DNA of 64,000 nt from Rhodocyclaceae bacterium (GCA_030681195.1 JAUXXJ010000046.1:104252-168251); one strand, 5' to 3'; positions 37,149 to 47,120 are shown, numbered from the stretch's first letter. Notes: a model not told the origin generated them from the letters alone. A program made the numbers and translations.

Positions 37149-37174
37149 TCTTATATCTTCTATAAGACATAAGA
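37149..37174. promoter_or_regulatory. Palindromic operator between mdh and the GntR gene
   Basis: CTTATA-tcttc-TATAAG (37150-37166) is nested with TCTTAT (37149-37154) and ATAAGA (37169-37174). GntR/HutC regulators bind short AT-rich palindromes, so this is the likely binding site of the protein encoded at 37219. It could control both divergent directions. Confidence 0.55.
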
Positions 37175-37218
37175 TGGACTATAGACGTATTAATAATTTT
37201 GTGGTTCAATTGCCCTCC

Positions 37219-37956
37219 ATGAAAGCAAGCCAAGTGGATTCCCCCACCTTCAGCCCGCTTTACCGCCAGATCAAGCGCCTGATCCTGCAGGCCCTGGATA
37301 GTGGTGAGTGGCGGCCGGGCGAAGCGATTCCGAGTGAAACCGAACTGGCGGGGCGCTTCAGTGTCAGCCAGGGCACGGTGCGCAAGGCGATCGACGAGAT
37401 GGCCGCAGAGAATCTGCTGATCCGTCGTCAGGGCAAAGGCACTTATGTGGCCAGCCACAATGATCCGCGCGCGTTCTTCCGCTTCTTGCGGTTGGTGCCT
37501 TTGGCCGGCGGCATCGAACCGACGAAAAGCCTGCCGCTGGAGTGCTGGCGTGCCAAAGCTGGTCCTGAGGCAGGGCGCGTGCTGGGCTTGAAACTGGGTG
37601 ATCCGATCATCATCGTGCGTCGCCTGCTGGAATTTTCCGATGCGCCGGTGGTGGTCGATGAGATCTACCTGCCGGGTGAGATATTTGCTGGCCTCAGTCT
37701 TGAGGTTCTGAAGGAGCATCAAGGCTCCGTCTATAGCCTGTTTGAGGAGAAATTCGGTGTGCGCATGATTCGCGCCGAGGAGCGTCTGCGCGCTGTTGCG
37801 GCGGATCGTTCGAGCGCCGAATTGCTGAAAGTACCCGAGGGCAGCCCCTTGCTTTCCGTCGAGCGGACCAGCTTTACTTATGGGGATCGTCCGGTCGAGT
37901 GGCGGCGCGGTTTGTATTCGACGGCAGCGCATTGTTACCTCAATGAGTTGGGCTGA
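37219..37956 (+). CDS. GntR-family (HutC subfamily) transcriptional regulator
   Basis: 245 residues from ATG 37219 (MKASQVDSPTFSPLYRQIKR); upstream in-frame starts run into the operator. The winged helix occupies about 14-82: LILQALDSGEWRPGEAIPSE, then ELAGRFSVSQGTVRKAIDEM and RRQGKGTYVASH. The UTRA ligand-binding domain follows (about 95-240), with a LEFSDAPVVVDEIYLPGEIF strand pair and a final RGLYSTAAHCYLNE. It sits between two divergent TCA-cycle operons and probably senses a small carboxylate or related metabolite to regulate them. The ligand is unknown. Confidence 0.85.
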   Translation: MKASQVDSPTFSPLYRQIKRLILQALDSGEWRPGEAIPSETELAGRFSVSQGTVRKAIDEMAAENLLIRRQGKGTYVASHNDPRAFFRFLRLVPLAGGIEPTKSLPLECWRAKAGPEAGRVLGLKLGDPIIIVRRLLEFSDAPVVVDEIYLPGEIFAGLSLEVLKEHQGSVYSLFEEKFGVRMIRAEERLRAVAADRSSAELLKVPEGSPLLSVERTSFTYGDRPVEWRRGLYSTAAHCYLNELG

Positions 37957-38089
37957 AGGGCTTTTCTATGTGCTGAATCTCAGAGTATATTATTCAAATT
38001 ATTAGGCCGAACAGATTTGTTTATAACCACGTTGTCTGCAGCAGAATTTTGCATCGCATCAAAATGAGTACCAGAACGGAGTGATTGAT

Positions 38090-38473
38090 ATGACAGAACT
38101 CACCAAACAGCGCCCGAAGTTTCTAAATCTGATGGCGATCAAGTTGCCCCTGCCCGGGGTGGCATCAATCCTCCACCGTGTCAGCGGGATCGGCCTGTTC
38201 CTCATGCTGCCGGTGCTGATCTGGATGCTGGATCTTTCGCTGACGTCGGCTGACACCTACAACACTCTGGTGGCCGTGACGGGACATCCGCTCGTCAAAA
38301 TTATTTTGATTGGCCTGCTGTGGGCGTTCCTGCACCACTTCTGCATGGGCATTCGCATTTTGCTGATTGACATTCATGTTGGTGTCGAAAAAGAGGCGGC
38401 GCGCAAATCGACGGTTGCCGTACTGGCGGTCAGCCTTGTCATGACGCTGATTCTGGGAGCAAAACTATGGTGA
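38090..38473 (+). CDS. sdhC: Succinate dehydrogenase cytochrome b556 subunit
   Basis: 127 residues from ATG 38090, 9 bases after a GGAG site. RPKFLNLMAIKLPLPGVASI then LHRVSGIGLFLMLPVLIWML is the SdhC signature with the quinone-site Ser and Arg (HRVSG). Three membrane helices. The haem-ligand histidine region is FLHHFCMGIRILLIDIHVG. The membrane anchor of complex II binds quinone and haem b. It overlaps sdhD by 7 bases. Confidence 0.93.
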   Translation: MTELTKQRPKFLNLMAIKLPLPGVASILHRVSGIGLFLMLPVLIWMLDLSLTSADTYNTLVAVTGHPLVKIILIGLLWAFLHHFCMGIRILLIDIHVGVEKEAARKSTVAVLAVSLVMTLILGAKLW

Positions 38474-38814
38474 ATCGCAAGATTGTCGGGGCCCACTACG
38501 GCCTCATGGACTGGCTGGTCCAGCGCATTACCGGTGTGGTGATGGTCGTGTTCACGCTGATCGTCGCCTTGGGCCTGATCCAGGGTGCAGGCGCCAGCTA
38601 CGAGAGCTGGCGCGGCTTCATGTCGGCTGGCCTGATGCGCTTTGTCAGCTTTCTGTTTATCGTCAGCCTGTGCTGGCACGCCTGGGTTGGCGTGCGCGAT
38701 ATCTGGATGGACTACATTCAGCCCGCTGGCATCAAACTCACCCTGCATGTTTTGACCCTGTTGGCCCTGATTGGCTATGCTGGTTGGGCCGTGCAGATCA
38801 TCTGGAGGCTCTAA
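38467..38814 (+). CDS. sdhD: Succinate dehydrogenase membrane anchor subunit
   Basis: 115 residues, three membrane helices. AHYGLMDWLVQRITGVVMVV is the conserved SdhD start. The haem/quinone region lies in LCWHAWVGVRDIWMDYIQPA, with the His and Asp-Tyr motif. It pairs with SdhC to hold SdhAB to the inner membrane. Six bases separate it from sdhA. Confidence 0.93.
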   Translation: MVNRKIVGAHYGLMDWLVQRITGVVMVVFTLIVALGLIQGAGASYESWRGFMSAGLMRFVSFLFIVSLCWHAWVGVRDIWMDYIQPAGIKLTLHVLTLLALIGYAGWAVQIIWRL

Positions 38815-38820
38815 GAAAAA

Positions 38821-40614
38821 ATGAGCGCAAAAGTAACTGTCCGTAAATTTGATGCCGTGATCGTCGGTGCCGGTGGCGCCGGCCTGCGTGCGGCGATTCA
38901 ACTGTCCGAAGCGGGTCTCAAGACCGCCGTCATCACCAAGGTGTTCCCAACCCGCTCACATACCGTGGCGGCGCAAGGTGGCGTGGCGGCGTCGCTCGGC
39001 AACTCCGAGGAAGATCACTGGCACTGGCATATGTACGACACCGTCAAGGGTTCCGACTGGCTCGGCGACCAGGACGCCATTGAGTTCATGTGTCGCAAGG
39101 CCAACGAGTGCGTGATTGAACTTGAGCATTACGGCATGCCCTTCGACCGCACCGACAATGGCCGCATTTATCAGCGTCCGTTTGGCGGCCACATGTCGAA
39201 CTTCGGTGAAAAGCCGGTGCGTCGTTCCTGCGCGGCGGCGGATCGTACCGGCCATGCCATGCTGCATGCGATGTACCAGCGCAACATCAAGGCCAATACG
39301 CAATTCTTCGTCGAGTGGATGGCGCTTGACCTGATCCGCGATGCCGAAGGTGAAGTGCTGGGCGTGACGGCGATGGAAATGGAAACTGGCGAAATCTATG
39401 CCTTTCATTCCAAGGCCACCATCTTTGCTACGGGTGGTGCTGGTCGTATCTACTATTCCTCGACCAACGCCTTCATCAACACCGGCGATGGCGTCGGCAT
39501 GGCGGCACGTGCCGGCATTCCGCTCGAAGACATGGAATTCTGGCAGTTCCACCCGACCGGTGTGGCCGGTGCGGGCGTGCTGATTACCGAAGGCGTGCGT
39601 GGCGAAGGCGGTATTCTGCGCAATGCCAATAAGGAGCGCTTCATGGAGCGCTACGCACCGAATGCCAAGGATCTGGCTTCGCGTGACGTCGTTTCGCGCG
39701 CGATGGTGACTGAAATCAATGAAGGTCGCGGTTGCGGCCCCAACAAGGATTTCGTCTACCTTGACATTACCCACCTCGATCCGGCGACGATCATGAAACG
39801 CCTGCCGGGTATTCATGAGATCGGCATCCAGTTCGCCGGTGTCGACTGCCTCAAGGAAATGCTGCCGGTGGTGCCCACCTGTCACTACCAGATGGGTGGC
39901 ATTCCAACCAACTATCACGGTCAGGTCGTGGTTCCCGGCAAGCGCACGCAGAATGAAATCGTGCCAGGCTTCTTTGCGGCCGGCGAGTGTGCCTGCGCTT
40001 CGGTGCATGGTGCCAACCGTCTTGGTACCAATTCGCTGCTCGACCTGCTGGTGTTCGGCAAGTCGGCGGGCGAAACTGCGGTCGACGAACTGAAGAAGTC
40101 GCCGAAATCACACAAGGAACTGCCGGCGGATGCGTTTGACCGCACGCTGGCGCGCCTTGATCGCCTCAATACCCAGAAGGGTGGCTCGAACGTGCATGAA
40201 TCCCGTTTGGATATGCAGCGCAGCATGCAGAAGCATGCTGGTGTGTTCCGTTTCGACAATCTGCTCAAGGAAGGCGTGCAGAAGATTCTCGATATCCAAA
40301 AGGATGTGCAGCAGACCGAGATCAAGGACAAGTCAAAGGTGTTCAACACCGCGCGCATCGAGGCGCTGGAGCTTGACAACCTGATCGAGGTCGCTGTGGC
40401 CACCATGGTCTCGGCCGAGGCACGCAAAGAATCGCGTGGCGCCCATGTGCGCGACGATGCGCCGGATACCCCTGAGCGTCCGAATGGTCGTGACGACGCC
40501 AACTGGCTCAAGCACTCCCTCTGGTACAAGGAGGGCAATCGGCTGGACTACAAGTCGGTCAATCTGCGCCCCTTGTCGGTCGACACCATAGCGCTGAAAA
40601 CGCGTGCTTACTAA
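38821..40614 (+). CDS. sdhA: Succinate dehydrogenase flavoprotein subunit
   Basis: 597 residues. The FAD-binding Rossmann is VIVGAGGAGLRAAIQL. The covalent flavin histidine is in PTRSHTVAAQGGVAA (His47). Catalytic regions include HPTGVAGAGVLITEGVRGEG and NRLGTNSLLDLLVFGKSAGE. The sequence ends with the usual NLRPLSVDTIALKTRAY. It oxidises succinate to fumarate; flavinylation is helped by SdhE, encoded in the same operon. Confidence 0.96.
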   Translation: MSAKVTVRKFDAVIVGAGGAGLRAAIQLSEAGLKTAVITKVFPTRSHTVAAQGGVAASLGNSEEDHWHWHMYDTVKGSDWLGDQDAIEFMCRKANECVIELEHYGMPFDRTDNGRIYQRPFGGHMSNFGEKPVRRSCAAADRTGHAMLHAMYQRNIKANTQFFVEWMALDLIRDAEGEVLGVTAMEMETGEIYAFHSKATIFATGGAGRIYYSSTNAFINTGDGVGMAARAGIPLEDMEFWQFHPTGVAGAGVLITEGVRGEGGILRNANKERFMERYAPNAKDLASRDVVSRAMVTEINEGRGCGPNKDFVYLDITHLDPATIMKRLPGIHEIGIQFAGVDCLKEMLPVVPTCHYQMGGIPTNYHGQVVVPGKRTQNEIVPGFFAAGECACASVHGANRLGTNSLLDLLVFGKSAGETAVDELKKSPKSHKELPADAFDRTLARLDRLNTQKGGSNVHESRLDMQRSMQKHAGVFRFDNLLKEGVQKILDIQKDVQQTEIKDKSKVFNTARIEALELDNLIEVAVATMVSAEARKESRGAHVRDDAPDTPERPNGRDDANWLKHSLWYKEGNRLDYKSVNLRPLSVDTIALKTRAY

Positions 40615-40632
40615 AGAGCGAGGATGACATTC

Positions 40633-41352
40633 ATGACAACTGCGCGCACCCTCCAGTTCAAGATTTACCGTTATGACCCGGATACGGATCAGAAGCCGAC
40701 CATGCAAGACATCAGTGTCGAGATTGATGCCACCGACCGCAAGTTGCTCGATGCGTTGGTCAAGCTCAAGGCCAAGGATGATGCGATTGCCTTCCGTCGC
40801 TCCTGCCGCGAAGGCGTCTGTGGTTCCGACGCGCTCAACATCAACGGTCGCAACGGCCTCGCCTGTCTGACGGATATTGCAAGTTTCCCGGAGGGCAAGC
40901 CGATTGTGCTGCGCCCGCTGCCCGGTCTGCCGGTGATCCGTGATCTGATCGTCGACATGACGCAGTTCTTCAAGCAGTATCACTCAATCAAGCCCTACCT
41001 GATCAACAACGATCCGCCGCCCGAGCGTGAGCGCCTGCAATCGCCGGAGGAGCGCGAGGAACTGAACGGCCTGTACGAGTGCATTCTTTGCGCCTGCTGT
41101 TCGACGTCCTGCCCGTCGTTCTGGTGGAATCCGGACAAGTTCGTTGGCCCGGCCGGTCTGCTGGCAGCCTATCGCTTCATTGCTGATACGCGCGATCAGG
41201 CGACCAACGAGCGCCTCGACAACCTTGAGGATCCGTATCGTCTGTTCCGTTGCCACACCATCATGAATTGCGTCGATGTTTGCCCGAAGGGACTGAATCC
41301 CACCAAGGCCATCGGCAAGATCAAGGACATGATGGTGCAAAGATCCATCTGA
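40633..41352 (+). CDS. sdhB: Succinate dehydrogenase iron-sulfur subunit
   Basis: 239 residues from ATG 40633 (MTTARTLQFKIYRYDPDTDQ); an ATG at 40624 would add three residues but lies against the GAGG ribosome site. The [2Fe-2S] cluster is in CREGVCGSDALNINGRNGLA-C. The [4Fe-4S] and [3Fe-4S] clusters are in CILCACCSTSCPSFWW and CHTIMNCVDVCPKGLNP. It passes electrons from FAD to quinone. The stop overlaps the next start (TGATG). Confidence 0.95.
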   Translation: MTTARTLQFKIYRYDPDTDQKPTMQDISVEIDATDRKLLDALVKLKAKDDAIAFRRSCREGVCGSDALNINGRNGLACLTDIASFPEGKPIVLRPLPGLPVIRDLIVDMTQFFKQYHSIKPYLINNDPPPERERLQSPEEREELNGLYECILCACCSTSCPSFWWNPDKFVGPAGLLAAYRFIADTRDQATNERLDNLEDPYRLFRCHTIMNCVDVCPKGLNPTKAIGKIKDMMVQRSI

Positions 41353-41612
41353 TGACGGCAGAACAGCAACGCGTTCGTACCGAGCGACTCCGCTGGCACA
41401 GCCGGCGGGCATTTCTCGAGAACGATCTGGTATTACAACGCTTCTGGCAAAAACAGCCGGAAGTTCTGGAGGAGATGCAGGCGGCGCTACTCGAACGCCT
41501 GTTGGTATTGGAAGACCACGATTTGTGGGAATTGCTGTCCGGTCGGCGCGCTGCCGCCGACCCGGCAGTACAAGGCTTGGTCGAGCTGTTGCGACAGCCG
41601 GCCGTTCAGTAA
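41352..41612 (+). CDS. sdhE: FAD assembly factor SdhE with altered RGxxE motif
   Basis: 86 residues from ATG 41352, overlapping the sdhB stop. The fold-typical sequence is ERLRWHSRRAFLENDLVLQR, then WELLSGRRAAADPAVQGLVE, as in SdhE/YgfY. The family motif RGxxE, which contacts SdhA during flavin attachment, reads RAFLE here: Ala20 in place of Gly. The invariant Arg and Glu remain. Position in the operon makes the identity firm. Whether the substitution weakens flavinylation is an open point. Confidence 0.85.
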   Translation: MTAEQQRVRTERLRWHSRRAFLENDLVLQRFWQKQPEVLEEMQAALLERLLVLEDHDLWELLSGRRAAADPAVQGLVELLRQPAVQ

Positions 41613-41636
41613 TCCGATTTTTGACTGGGGACTGTT

Positions 41637-42926
41637 ATGACGCAAAAAACCGCCACCTTGAACTTCAATGGCAAGACCACCGAATTTCCTGTTTACTCCG
41701 GCAGCATTGGTCCCGATGTCATTGACATCACCAAGCTGTATGGTCAGACCGGCGCCTTTACCTATGATCCCGGTTTCATGTCCACGGCGGCGTGCAAGTC
41801 CTCGATTACCTATATTGATGGCGACAAGGGCGAACTGCTCTATCGCGGCTATCCGATCGAGCAACTGGCCCAACAGTGCGACTTCATGGAAGTCTGCTAC
41901 CTGCTCAAGAATGGCGAATTGCCGAACAAGGCGCAGTACGATGACTGGAATACCCGTGTGCGCAAGCACACCATGGTGCATGACCAGTTGACCCGTTTCT
42001 ACAATGGCTTCCGCCGCGATGCGCACCCGATGGCGGTGCTGGTTGGTGTAGTCGGCGGTCTGTCGGCCTTCTATCACGACTCGCTTGACATCACCAATCC
42101 CGAACACCGCATGGTGGCGGCGATCCGCCTGATCGCCAAGATGCCGACCATTGTCGCCATGGCCTATCGCTACAACAGTGGCCTGCCGTTCATGTATCCG
42201 AAGAACGAGTACGACTACGCGACGAACTTCCTCTATATGATGTTCGCCAATCCCTGCGAGGAATTCAAGCCGAATCCGGTCCTTTCCCGCGCCCTCGACC
42301 GCATCCTGATCCTGCATGCCGACCACGAGCAGAATGCTTCGACCTCGACGGTGCGTTTGTCCGGTTCGTCCGGTGCCAACCCCTTCGCCTGTATCGCCGC
42401 CGGTATCGCCTGTCTGTGGGGCCCCGCCCACGGTGGTGCCAACGAAGCCTGTCTGCAGATGCTTGAGGAAATCGGCGATGTGTCGCGTGTCGGCGAGTAC
42501 ATCAAGCGCGCCAAGGACAAGAATGACTCCTTCAAACTGATGGGCTTCGGTCATCGCGTCTACAAGAACTTCGATCCGCGCGCCAAGCTGATGCGTGAGA
42601 CCTGCCACGAAGTACTGAATGAACTTGGCCTGCACGATGATCCACTCTTCAAACTGGCCATCGAACTGGAAAGAATCGCCCTTGAGGACGAGTACTTTAT
42701 CGAGAAGAAGCTCTACCCGAACGTCGACTTCTACTCCGGCATCGTCCAGCGCGCGCTCGGCATCCCGACCAAACTGTTCACCGGCATCTTCGCCATGGCG
42801 CGTACGATCGGCTGGGTCGCCCAGTGGCACGAGATGATCGGCGATCCCGAGCAGAAGATTGGCCGTCCGCGCCAGTTGTACCTGGGTGCCGAAAACCGCA
42901 ATGTACCGGACATGAAGGCGCGTTAA
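41637..42926 (+). CDS. gltA: Citrate synthase, type II
   Basis: 429 residues, the hexameric, NADH-sensitive type seen in Gram-negative bacteria. Active-site histidines are in [20 protein letters not shown] and [17 protein letters not shown] (near 264), with [15 protein letters not shown], and the catalytic Asp region [15 protein letters not shown]. It condenses acetyl-CoA and oxaloacetate. It lies between sdhE and sucA and is followed by a hairpin that may separate transcripts. Confidence 0.96.
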   Translation: MTQKTATLNFNGKTTEFPVYSGSIGPDVIDITKLYGQTGAFTYDPGFMSTAACKSSITYIDGDKGELLYRGYPIEQLAQQCDFMEVCYLLKNGELPNKAQYDDWNTRVRKHTMVHDQLTRFYNGFRRDAHPMAVLVGVVGGLSAFYHDSLDITNPEHRMVAAIRLIAKMPTIVAMAYRYNSGLPFMYPKNEYDYATNFLYMMFANPCEEFKPNPVLSRALDRILILHADHEQNASTSTVRLSGSSGANPFACIAAGIACLWGPAHGGANEACLQMLEEIGDVSRVGEYIKRAKDKNDSFKLMGFGHRVYKNFDPRAKLMRETCHEVLNELGLHDDPLFKLAIELERIALEDEYFIEKKLYPNVDFYSGIVQRALGIPTKLFTGIFAMARTIGWVAQWHEMIGDPEQKIGRPRQLYLGAENRNVPDMKAR

Positions 42927-42937
42927 TCAAAAGTCGT

Positions 42938-42969
42938 AAAGGGGTTTCCGTGGAGGAGGCCCTTTTTTT
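42938..42969 (+). terminator. Hairpin with T run between gltA and sucA
   Basis: AAAGGGG (42938-42944) pairs with GGCCCTTT (42958-42965) with an imperfect inner stem (TTCC/GGA), and a T run ends at 42969. It is likely a partial terminator. sucA begins 30 bases later, so it could act as an attenuator. Confidence 0.55.
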
Positions 42970-42998
42970 CATCCATGCCTATAAACAGAGGTGATGAC

Positions 42999-45833
42999 AT
43001 GATGAAGCAAATGTTGTCCAACTCGTATCTCTTCGGTACGAATACGCCCTACGTCGAGGAACTGTATGAAAAGTACCTCGACAACCCGGGCTCCATCGAC
43101 CCAACCTGGCGTGATTATTTCGACAAGCTGTCCAACCTGCCAGGGGCAGGTGCCTATCTCGGTCCGGATGTACCGCATGCGCCCGTCATCGCCTCGTTCG
43201 CCCAGCGTGCCAAGGAAGGTGCCTTGCGCGTCGCTCAGCGTTCGAGTGGTGCCTCGCATGCCGATAAGCAGACCAAGGTCTTGCAACTGATCAATGCCTA
43301 TCGCTTCCTCGGCAACCGCTGGGCGCAGCTTGATCCGCTCAAGCGTCACACACGTCCCGAAGTGGCTGAGCTGGAGCCGTCGTTCTACGGTTTTACCGAA
43401 GCCGATTTGTCGACCACCTTCCGTACCGGCTCGTTCGACATCGGCATTGAAGAGGCCACACTACGCGAGATTCTTGAGGCCCTGCGGCTGCGCTACTGCG
43501 GCCATATCGGTGCCGAATACATGTACATCGCCGACGTTCAGCAAAAGCGCTGGATTCAGGCACGTTATGAACCGATGCGCGTGCAATCGCGCTATAACAA
43601 CGAGGACAAGAAGCGCCTGTTGTCCACGCTGACAGCCGCTGAAACGCTGGAGCGTTACCTGCATACTCGTTATGTTGGCCAGAAGCGCTTTTCGCTGGAA
43701 GGTGGCGAGTCGATGATGGTCGCCATGGATCAGTTGATCCGCACGGCGGGCGGTCATGGCGTCAAGGAAATTGTTATCGGCATGGCGCACCGCGGCCGCC
43801 TTAACGTCCTGGTGAATACGCTCGGCAAGCAACCGGCCATGCTCTTCGACGAATTCGAAGGCAAGAAAAAGTCTGACCTGATTGCCGGTGATGTGAAGTA
43901 CCACATGGGCTACTCCTCCGATGTCGCCACGCCCGGTGGCCCGGTGCATTTGACCCTGGCATTCAATCCATCCCACCTTGAAATCGTCAACCCCGTGGTC
44001 GCCGGCTCTGTTTTTGCACGCCAGAGCCGGCGCGGCGAAAATGGCAAGGGCGAGGTCATTTCTGTCCTCATCCACGGTGATGCCGCCGTCGCGGGGCAGG
44101 GCGTGAATCAGGAAATGCTCAACTTTTCGCAGACGCGTGGCTATGGCACGGGCGGGACGGTGCATATCGTCATCAACAACCAGATTGGTTTCACCACCTC
44201 CGATCCGCGCGACCTGCGTTCCTCGCTCTACTGCACCGACATCTTCAAGATGGTCGAGGCGCCGATCTTTCACGTCAATGGCGATGATCCGGAGGCGGTG
44301 GCCTTCGTCACCGAAATGGCGATGGATTTCCGCAAGGAATTCAAGAAAGATGTCGTGATCGACATCATCTGCTTTCGCAAGCTCGGCCATAACGAGGCGG
44401 ATGAGCCGATGGTCACGCAGCCGCTGATGTACAAGAAAGTGGCGGCGCATCCCGGTACGCGCAAGCAGTATGCCGAGCGTCTGTCCAGCCAGGGTGTGCT
44501 GGTGGCCGGCGAAGACGAGCAGATGATCAAGGACTACCGTGCGGCACTCGATGCCGGCAAGCACCTGCATGATCCGGTGATTACCGATTACAAGAGCCAG
44601 ACCACCATCGACTGGTCGGCCCATACCGGTGCCAAGTACACCGAACTGTGCGATACCACCGTGCCCGTCAAGGAGCTGCAGCGTCTCGGCGAGCGCCTGA
44701 CCCATGTTCCCACAGGATTTACCCTTCATCCGCGCGTGCAGAAGATCATGGATGATCGCCGCTTGATGGTCGAGGGTAAGCTGCCGATCGACTGGGGCAT
44801 GGCTGAAAACCTTGCCTATGCCACGCTGCTGGCGGCGGGCTATGGCGTGCGTCTCTCCGGCGAAGATGTCGGGCGCGGCACCTTCTTCCACCGTCATGCG
44901 GTGTTCCATGACCAGAACCGCGAAAAGTGGGATGAGGGCACCTGGGTTCCCCTGCATCATCTGCAGGACACGCAGGGCAAGTTCCAGTGCTTCGATTCCG
45001 TGCTGTCCGAAGAGGCCGTGATGGCTTTCGAATACGGCTACGCGACCGCCAGCCCGAATGACCTCGTCGTCTGGGAAGGCCAGTTTGGTGACTTCGCCAA
45101 CGGCGCCCAGGTCGTCATCGACCAGTTCCTGGCCTCCGGCGAAGCCAAGTGGGGCCGTGGTTGCGGTCTTGTGCTGCTGTTGCCGCATGGTCTTGAAGGG
45201 CAGGGGCCGGAGCACTCCTCTGGTCGTATCGAACGCTTCCTGCAACTGTCGGCGGACTTTAACTGGGAAGTTTGTATGCCGACCTCGGCGGGGCAGATGT
45301 TCCACCTGCTGCGGCGCCAGATGCTGCGCAAGCAACGCAAGCCGCTGGTGGTGTTTACGCCCAAGTCACTGTTGCGCAGCAAGGAAAATACGTCAAGTCT
45401 GGAGGATCTCTCCGATGGCACGTTCCAGACCGTTTTTGGGGATGTCGATGATCTCGATGCAAAGAAGGTCACGCGGGTGATCTGCTGTGCCGGCAAGGTG
45501 TATTACGATTTACGCACGGCCCGCCGCGAACGCAAGCTCGATCACATCGCTATCGTGCGTATCCCGCAACTCTATCCGATGGATGACCGACGTCTGGCAG
45601 AGGAGTTGCAACGTTATCCAGGCATGAAGGAGTTGGTCTGGTGCCAGGAAGAACCGGAAAACCAGGGTGCCTGGTACGCCAAACACCATCGCTTGATGCA
45701 CATGGTCAAGAAAGGCCAGTCACTGCATGTGGTGGCGCGCCCGGCTTCCGCTTCTCCCGCGGTTGGCAGTGCGGCCAAACATGCGGAACAACTGAAAGTT
45801 CTGGTCGAGACCGCCTTCGGCCCCCTCAAATAA
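42999..45833 (+). CDS. sucA: 2-oxoglutarate dehydrogenase E1 component
   Basis: 944 residues from ATG 42999 (MMKQMLSNSYLFGTNTPYVE), with AGAGGTGA upstream. The N-terminal OdhA motif is YLDNPGSIDPTWRDYF. The thiamine diphosphate domain contains EIVIGMAHRGRLNVLVNTLG and GDDPEAVAFVTEMAMDFRKE; the C-terminal transketolase-like domain includes LLLPHGLEGQGPEHSSGRIE. It decarboxylates 2-oxoglutarate and passes the succinyl group to the SucB lipoyl arm. It forms an operon with sucB (18-base gap) and lpdA. Confidence 0.96.
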   Translation: MMKQMLSNSYLFGTNTPYVEELYEKYLDNPGSIDPTWRDYFDKLSNLPGAGAYLGPDVPHAPVIASFAQRAKEGALRVAQRSSGASHADKQTKVLQLINAYRFLGNRWAQLDPLKRHTRPEVAELEPSFYGFTEADLSTTFRTGSFDIGIEEATLREILEALRLRYCGHIGAEYMYIADVQQKRWIQARYEPMRVQSRYNNEDKKRLLSTLTAAETLERYLHTRYVGQKRFSLEGGESMMVAMDQLIRTAGGHGVKEIVIGMAHRGRLNVLVNTLGKQPAMLFDEFEGKKKSDLIAGDVKYHMGYSSDVATPGGPVHLTLAFNPSHLEIVNPVVAGSVFARQSRRGENGKGEVISVLIHGDAAVAGQGVNQEMLNFSQTRGYGTGGTVHIVINNQIGFTTSDPRDLRSSLYCTDIFKMVEAPIFHVNGDDPEAVAFVTEMAMDFRKEFKKDVVIDIICFRKLGHNEADEPMVTQPLMYKKVAAHPGTRKQYAERLSSQGVLVAGEDEQMIKDYRAALDAGKHLHDPVITDYKSQTTIDWSAHTGAKYTELCDTTVPVKELQRLGERLTHVPTGFTLHPRVQKIMDDRRLMVEGKLPIDWGMAENLAYATLLAAGYGVRLSGEDVGRGTFFHRHAVFHDQNREKWDEGTWVPLHHLQDTQGKFQCFDSVLSEEAVMAFEYGYATASPNDLVVWEGQFGDFANGAQVVIDQFLASGEAKWGRGCGLVLLLPHGLEGQGPEHSSGRIERFLQLSADFNWEVCMPTSAGQMFHLLRRQMLRKQRKPLVVFTPKSLLRSKENTSSLEDLSDGTFQTVFGDVDDLDAKKVTRVICCAGKVYYDLRTARRERKLDHIAIVRIPQLYPMDDRRLAEELQRYPGMKELVWCQEEPENQGAWYAKHHRLMHMVKKGQSLHVVARPASASPAVGSAAKHAEQLKVLVETAFGPLK

Positions 45834-45851
45834 ACAACAACGGAGTCTGAC

Positions 45852-47108
45852 ATGATCATCGAAGTCAAAGTCCCGCAACTGTCCGAATCGGTCGCCGAAG
45901 CGTCCCTCGTCAGTTGGCACAAGAACGTGGGTGACGCTGTTACCCGTGATGAAAACCTGATCGACATCGAGACCGACAAGGTCGTCCTCGAACTGCCTGC
46001 ACCCGACAGCGGCGTGCTGATCGAAGTCCTCAAGGGCAATGGCGACTCGGTTACCTCTGGCGAGTTGATCGCCCGAATCGATACCGAAGCCAAGTCAGCG
46101 GCAGGCGCGCCCGCAGCGAAGGCGGAAGCCAAACCCGCTGCGGCCAAGGCGGCACCAGCGGCTGCCTCGGCCTCGGCTGGCACAGGCCCTGCTGCCCGCA
46201 AGGCGCTGGCCGAAAAAGGCATTGATGCCGCGCAAGTGCAAGGCACCGGCCCCGGCGGCCGGGTCACCAAGGGCGATGTGCTGGTTACTACGGGCACCTC
46301 GGCCCCCAAGGCCGCTGCCCCTGCGGCCAGTGCCGTCCCGCCAGCGCCGACTTTTACACAAAGCCTGCCGCAACCCACCACCTTCAGCGCCGACGAGATC
46401 ATCGCCGACCGTCCCGAGCAGCGCGTGCCAATGTCGCGCCTGCGTGCCCGCGTGGCAGAGCGCTTGCTGCAATCGCAGGCCACCAACGCCATCCTGACCA
46501 CCTTCAACGAGGTCAACATGGGCCCAGTGATGGAGATGCGCAAGAAATATGCCGAGAAGTTCGAGAAGGAACATGGCGTGCGTCTCGGCTTCATGGGCTT
46601 CTTCGTCAAGGCCGCCGTGGCCGCGCTGAAGAAATTCCCGGTGCTGAATGCCTCCGTCGATGGCAATGACATCGTCTATCACGGCTACTTCGATATCGGT
46701 ATCGCTGTCGGTTCGCCACGCGGCCTGGTGGTGCCGATCCTGCGTGATGCCGACCAGATGTCGCTCGCCCAGATCGAGAAGAAAATCGCCGAATACGGCC
46801 AGAAAGCCAAGGACGGCAAGATTTCCCTTGAAGAGCTGACCGGCGGCACCTTCTCGATCTCCAACGGCGGTGTGTTCGGCTCGATGCTGTCGACCCCGAT
46901 CATCAACCCGCCGCAAGCCGCCATTCTCGGCATCCATGCCACCAAGGAGCGCCCGGTGGTCGAGAACGGCCAGATCGTCATCCGCCCGATCAACTATCTG
47001 GCCATGTCCTACGACCACCGCATCATCGACGGTCGCGAGGCGGTGCTCGGACTGGTGACGATGAAAGAGGCGCTGGAAGATCCGGCCCGCCTGCTGCTCG
47101 ACGTCTAA
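45852..47108 (+). CDS. sucB: Dihydrolipoyllysine succinyltransferase (E2 of 2-oxoglutarate dehydrogenase)
   Basis: 418 residues. The lipoyl domain (1-77) has the lipoylated Lys in [15 protein letters not shown]. An Ala/Pro linker leads to the E3-binding domain (about 112-145, [20 protein letters not shown]). A second linker at about 155-175 contains AVPPAPTF from a dispersed element. The catalytic domain carries the His-Asp motif in [16 protein letters not shown]. It transfers succinyl to CoA. Interdomain linkers tolerate insertions, so function should be kept. Confidence 0.95.
   Translation: MIIEVKVPQLSESVAEASLVSWHKNVGDAVTRDENLIDIETDKVVLELPAPDSGVLIEVLKGNGDSVTSGELIARIDTEAKSAAGAPAAKAEAKPAAAKAAPAAASASAGTGPAARKALAEKGIDAAQVQGTGPGGRVTKGDVLVTTGTSAPKAAAPAASAVPPAPTFTQSLPQPTTFSADEIIADRPEQRVPMSRLRARVAERLLQSQATNAILTTFNEVNMGPVMEMRKKYAEKFEKEHGVRLGFMGFFVKAAVAALKKFPVLNASVDGNDIVYHGYFDIGIAVGSPRGLVVPILRDADQMSLAQIEKKIAEYGQKAKDGKISLEELTGGTFSISNGGVFGSMLSTPIINPPQAAILGIHATKERPVVENGQIVIRPINYLAMSYDHRIIDGREAVLGLVTMKEALEDPARLLLDV
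46332..46355 (+). repeat. Dispersed element in the SucB linker
   Basis: A perfect GCCGTCCCGCCAGCGCCGAC then TTTT, read AVPPAPTF between the E3-binding and catalytic domains. The same frame and peptide occur in mshN. Confidence 0.8.
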
Positions 47109-47120
47109 GGGGAACTGACC

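Noticed and set aside
43461..45335. A 624-codon minus-strand open frame opposite sucA
   Set aside because: Antisense shadow; sucA is unambiguous.
46095..46125. Ala/Pro-rich SucB linker stretch near GCCAAGTCAGCGGCAGGCGC
   Set aside because: Low-complexity Ala/Pro coding explains it; too many mismatches to be a copy.
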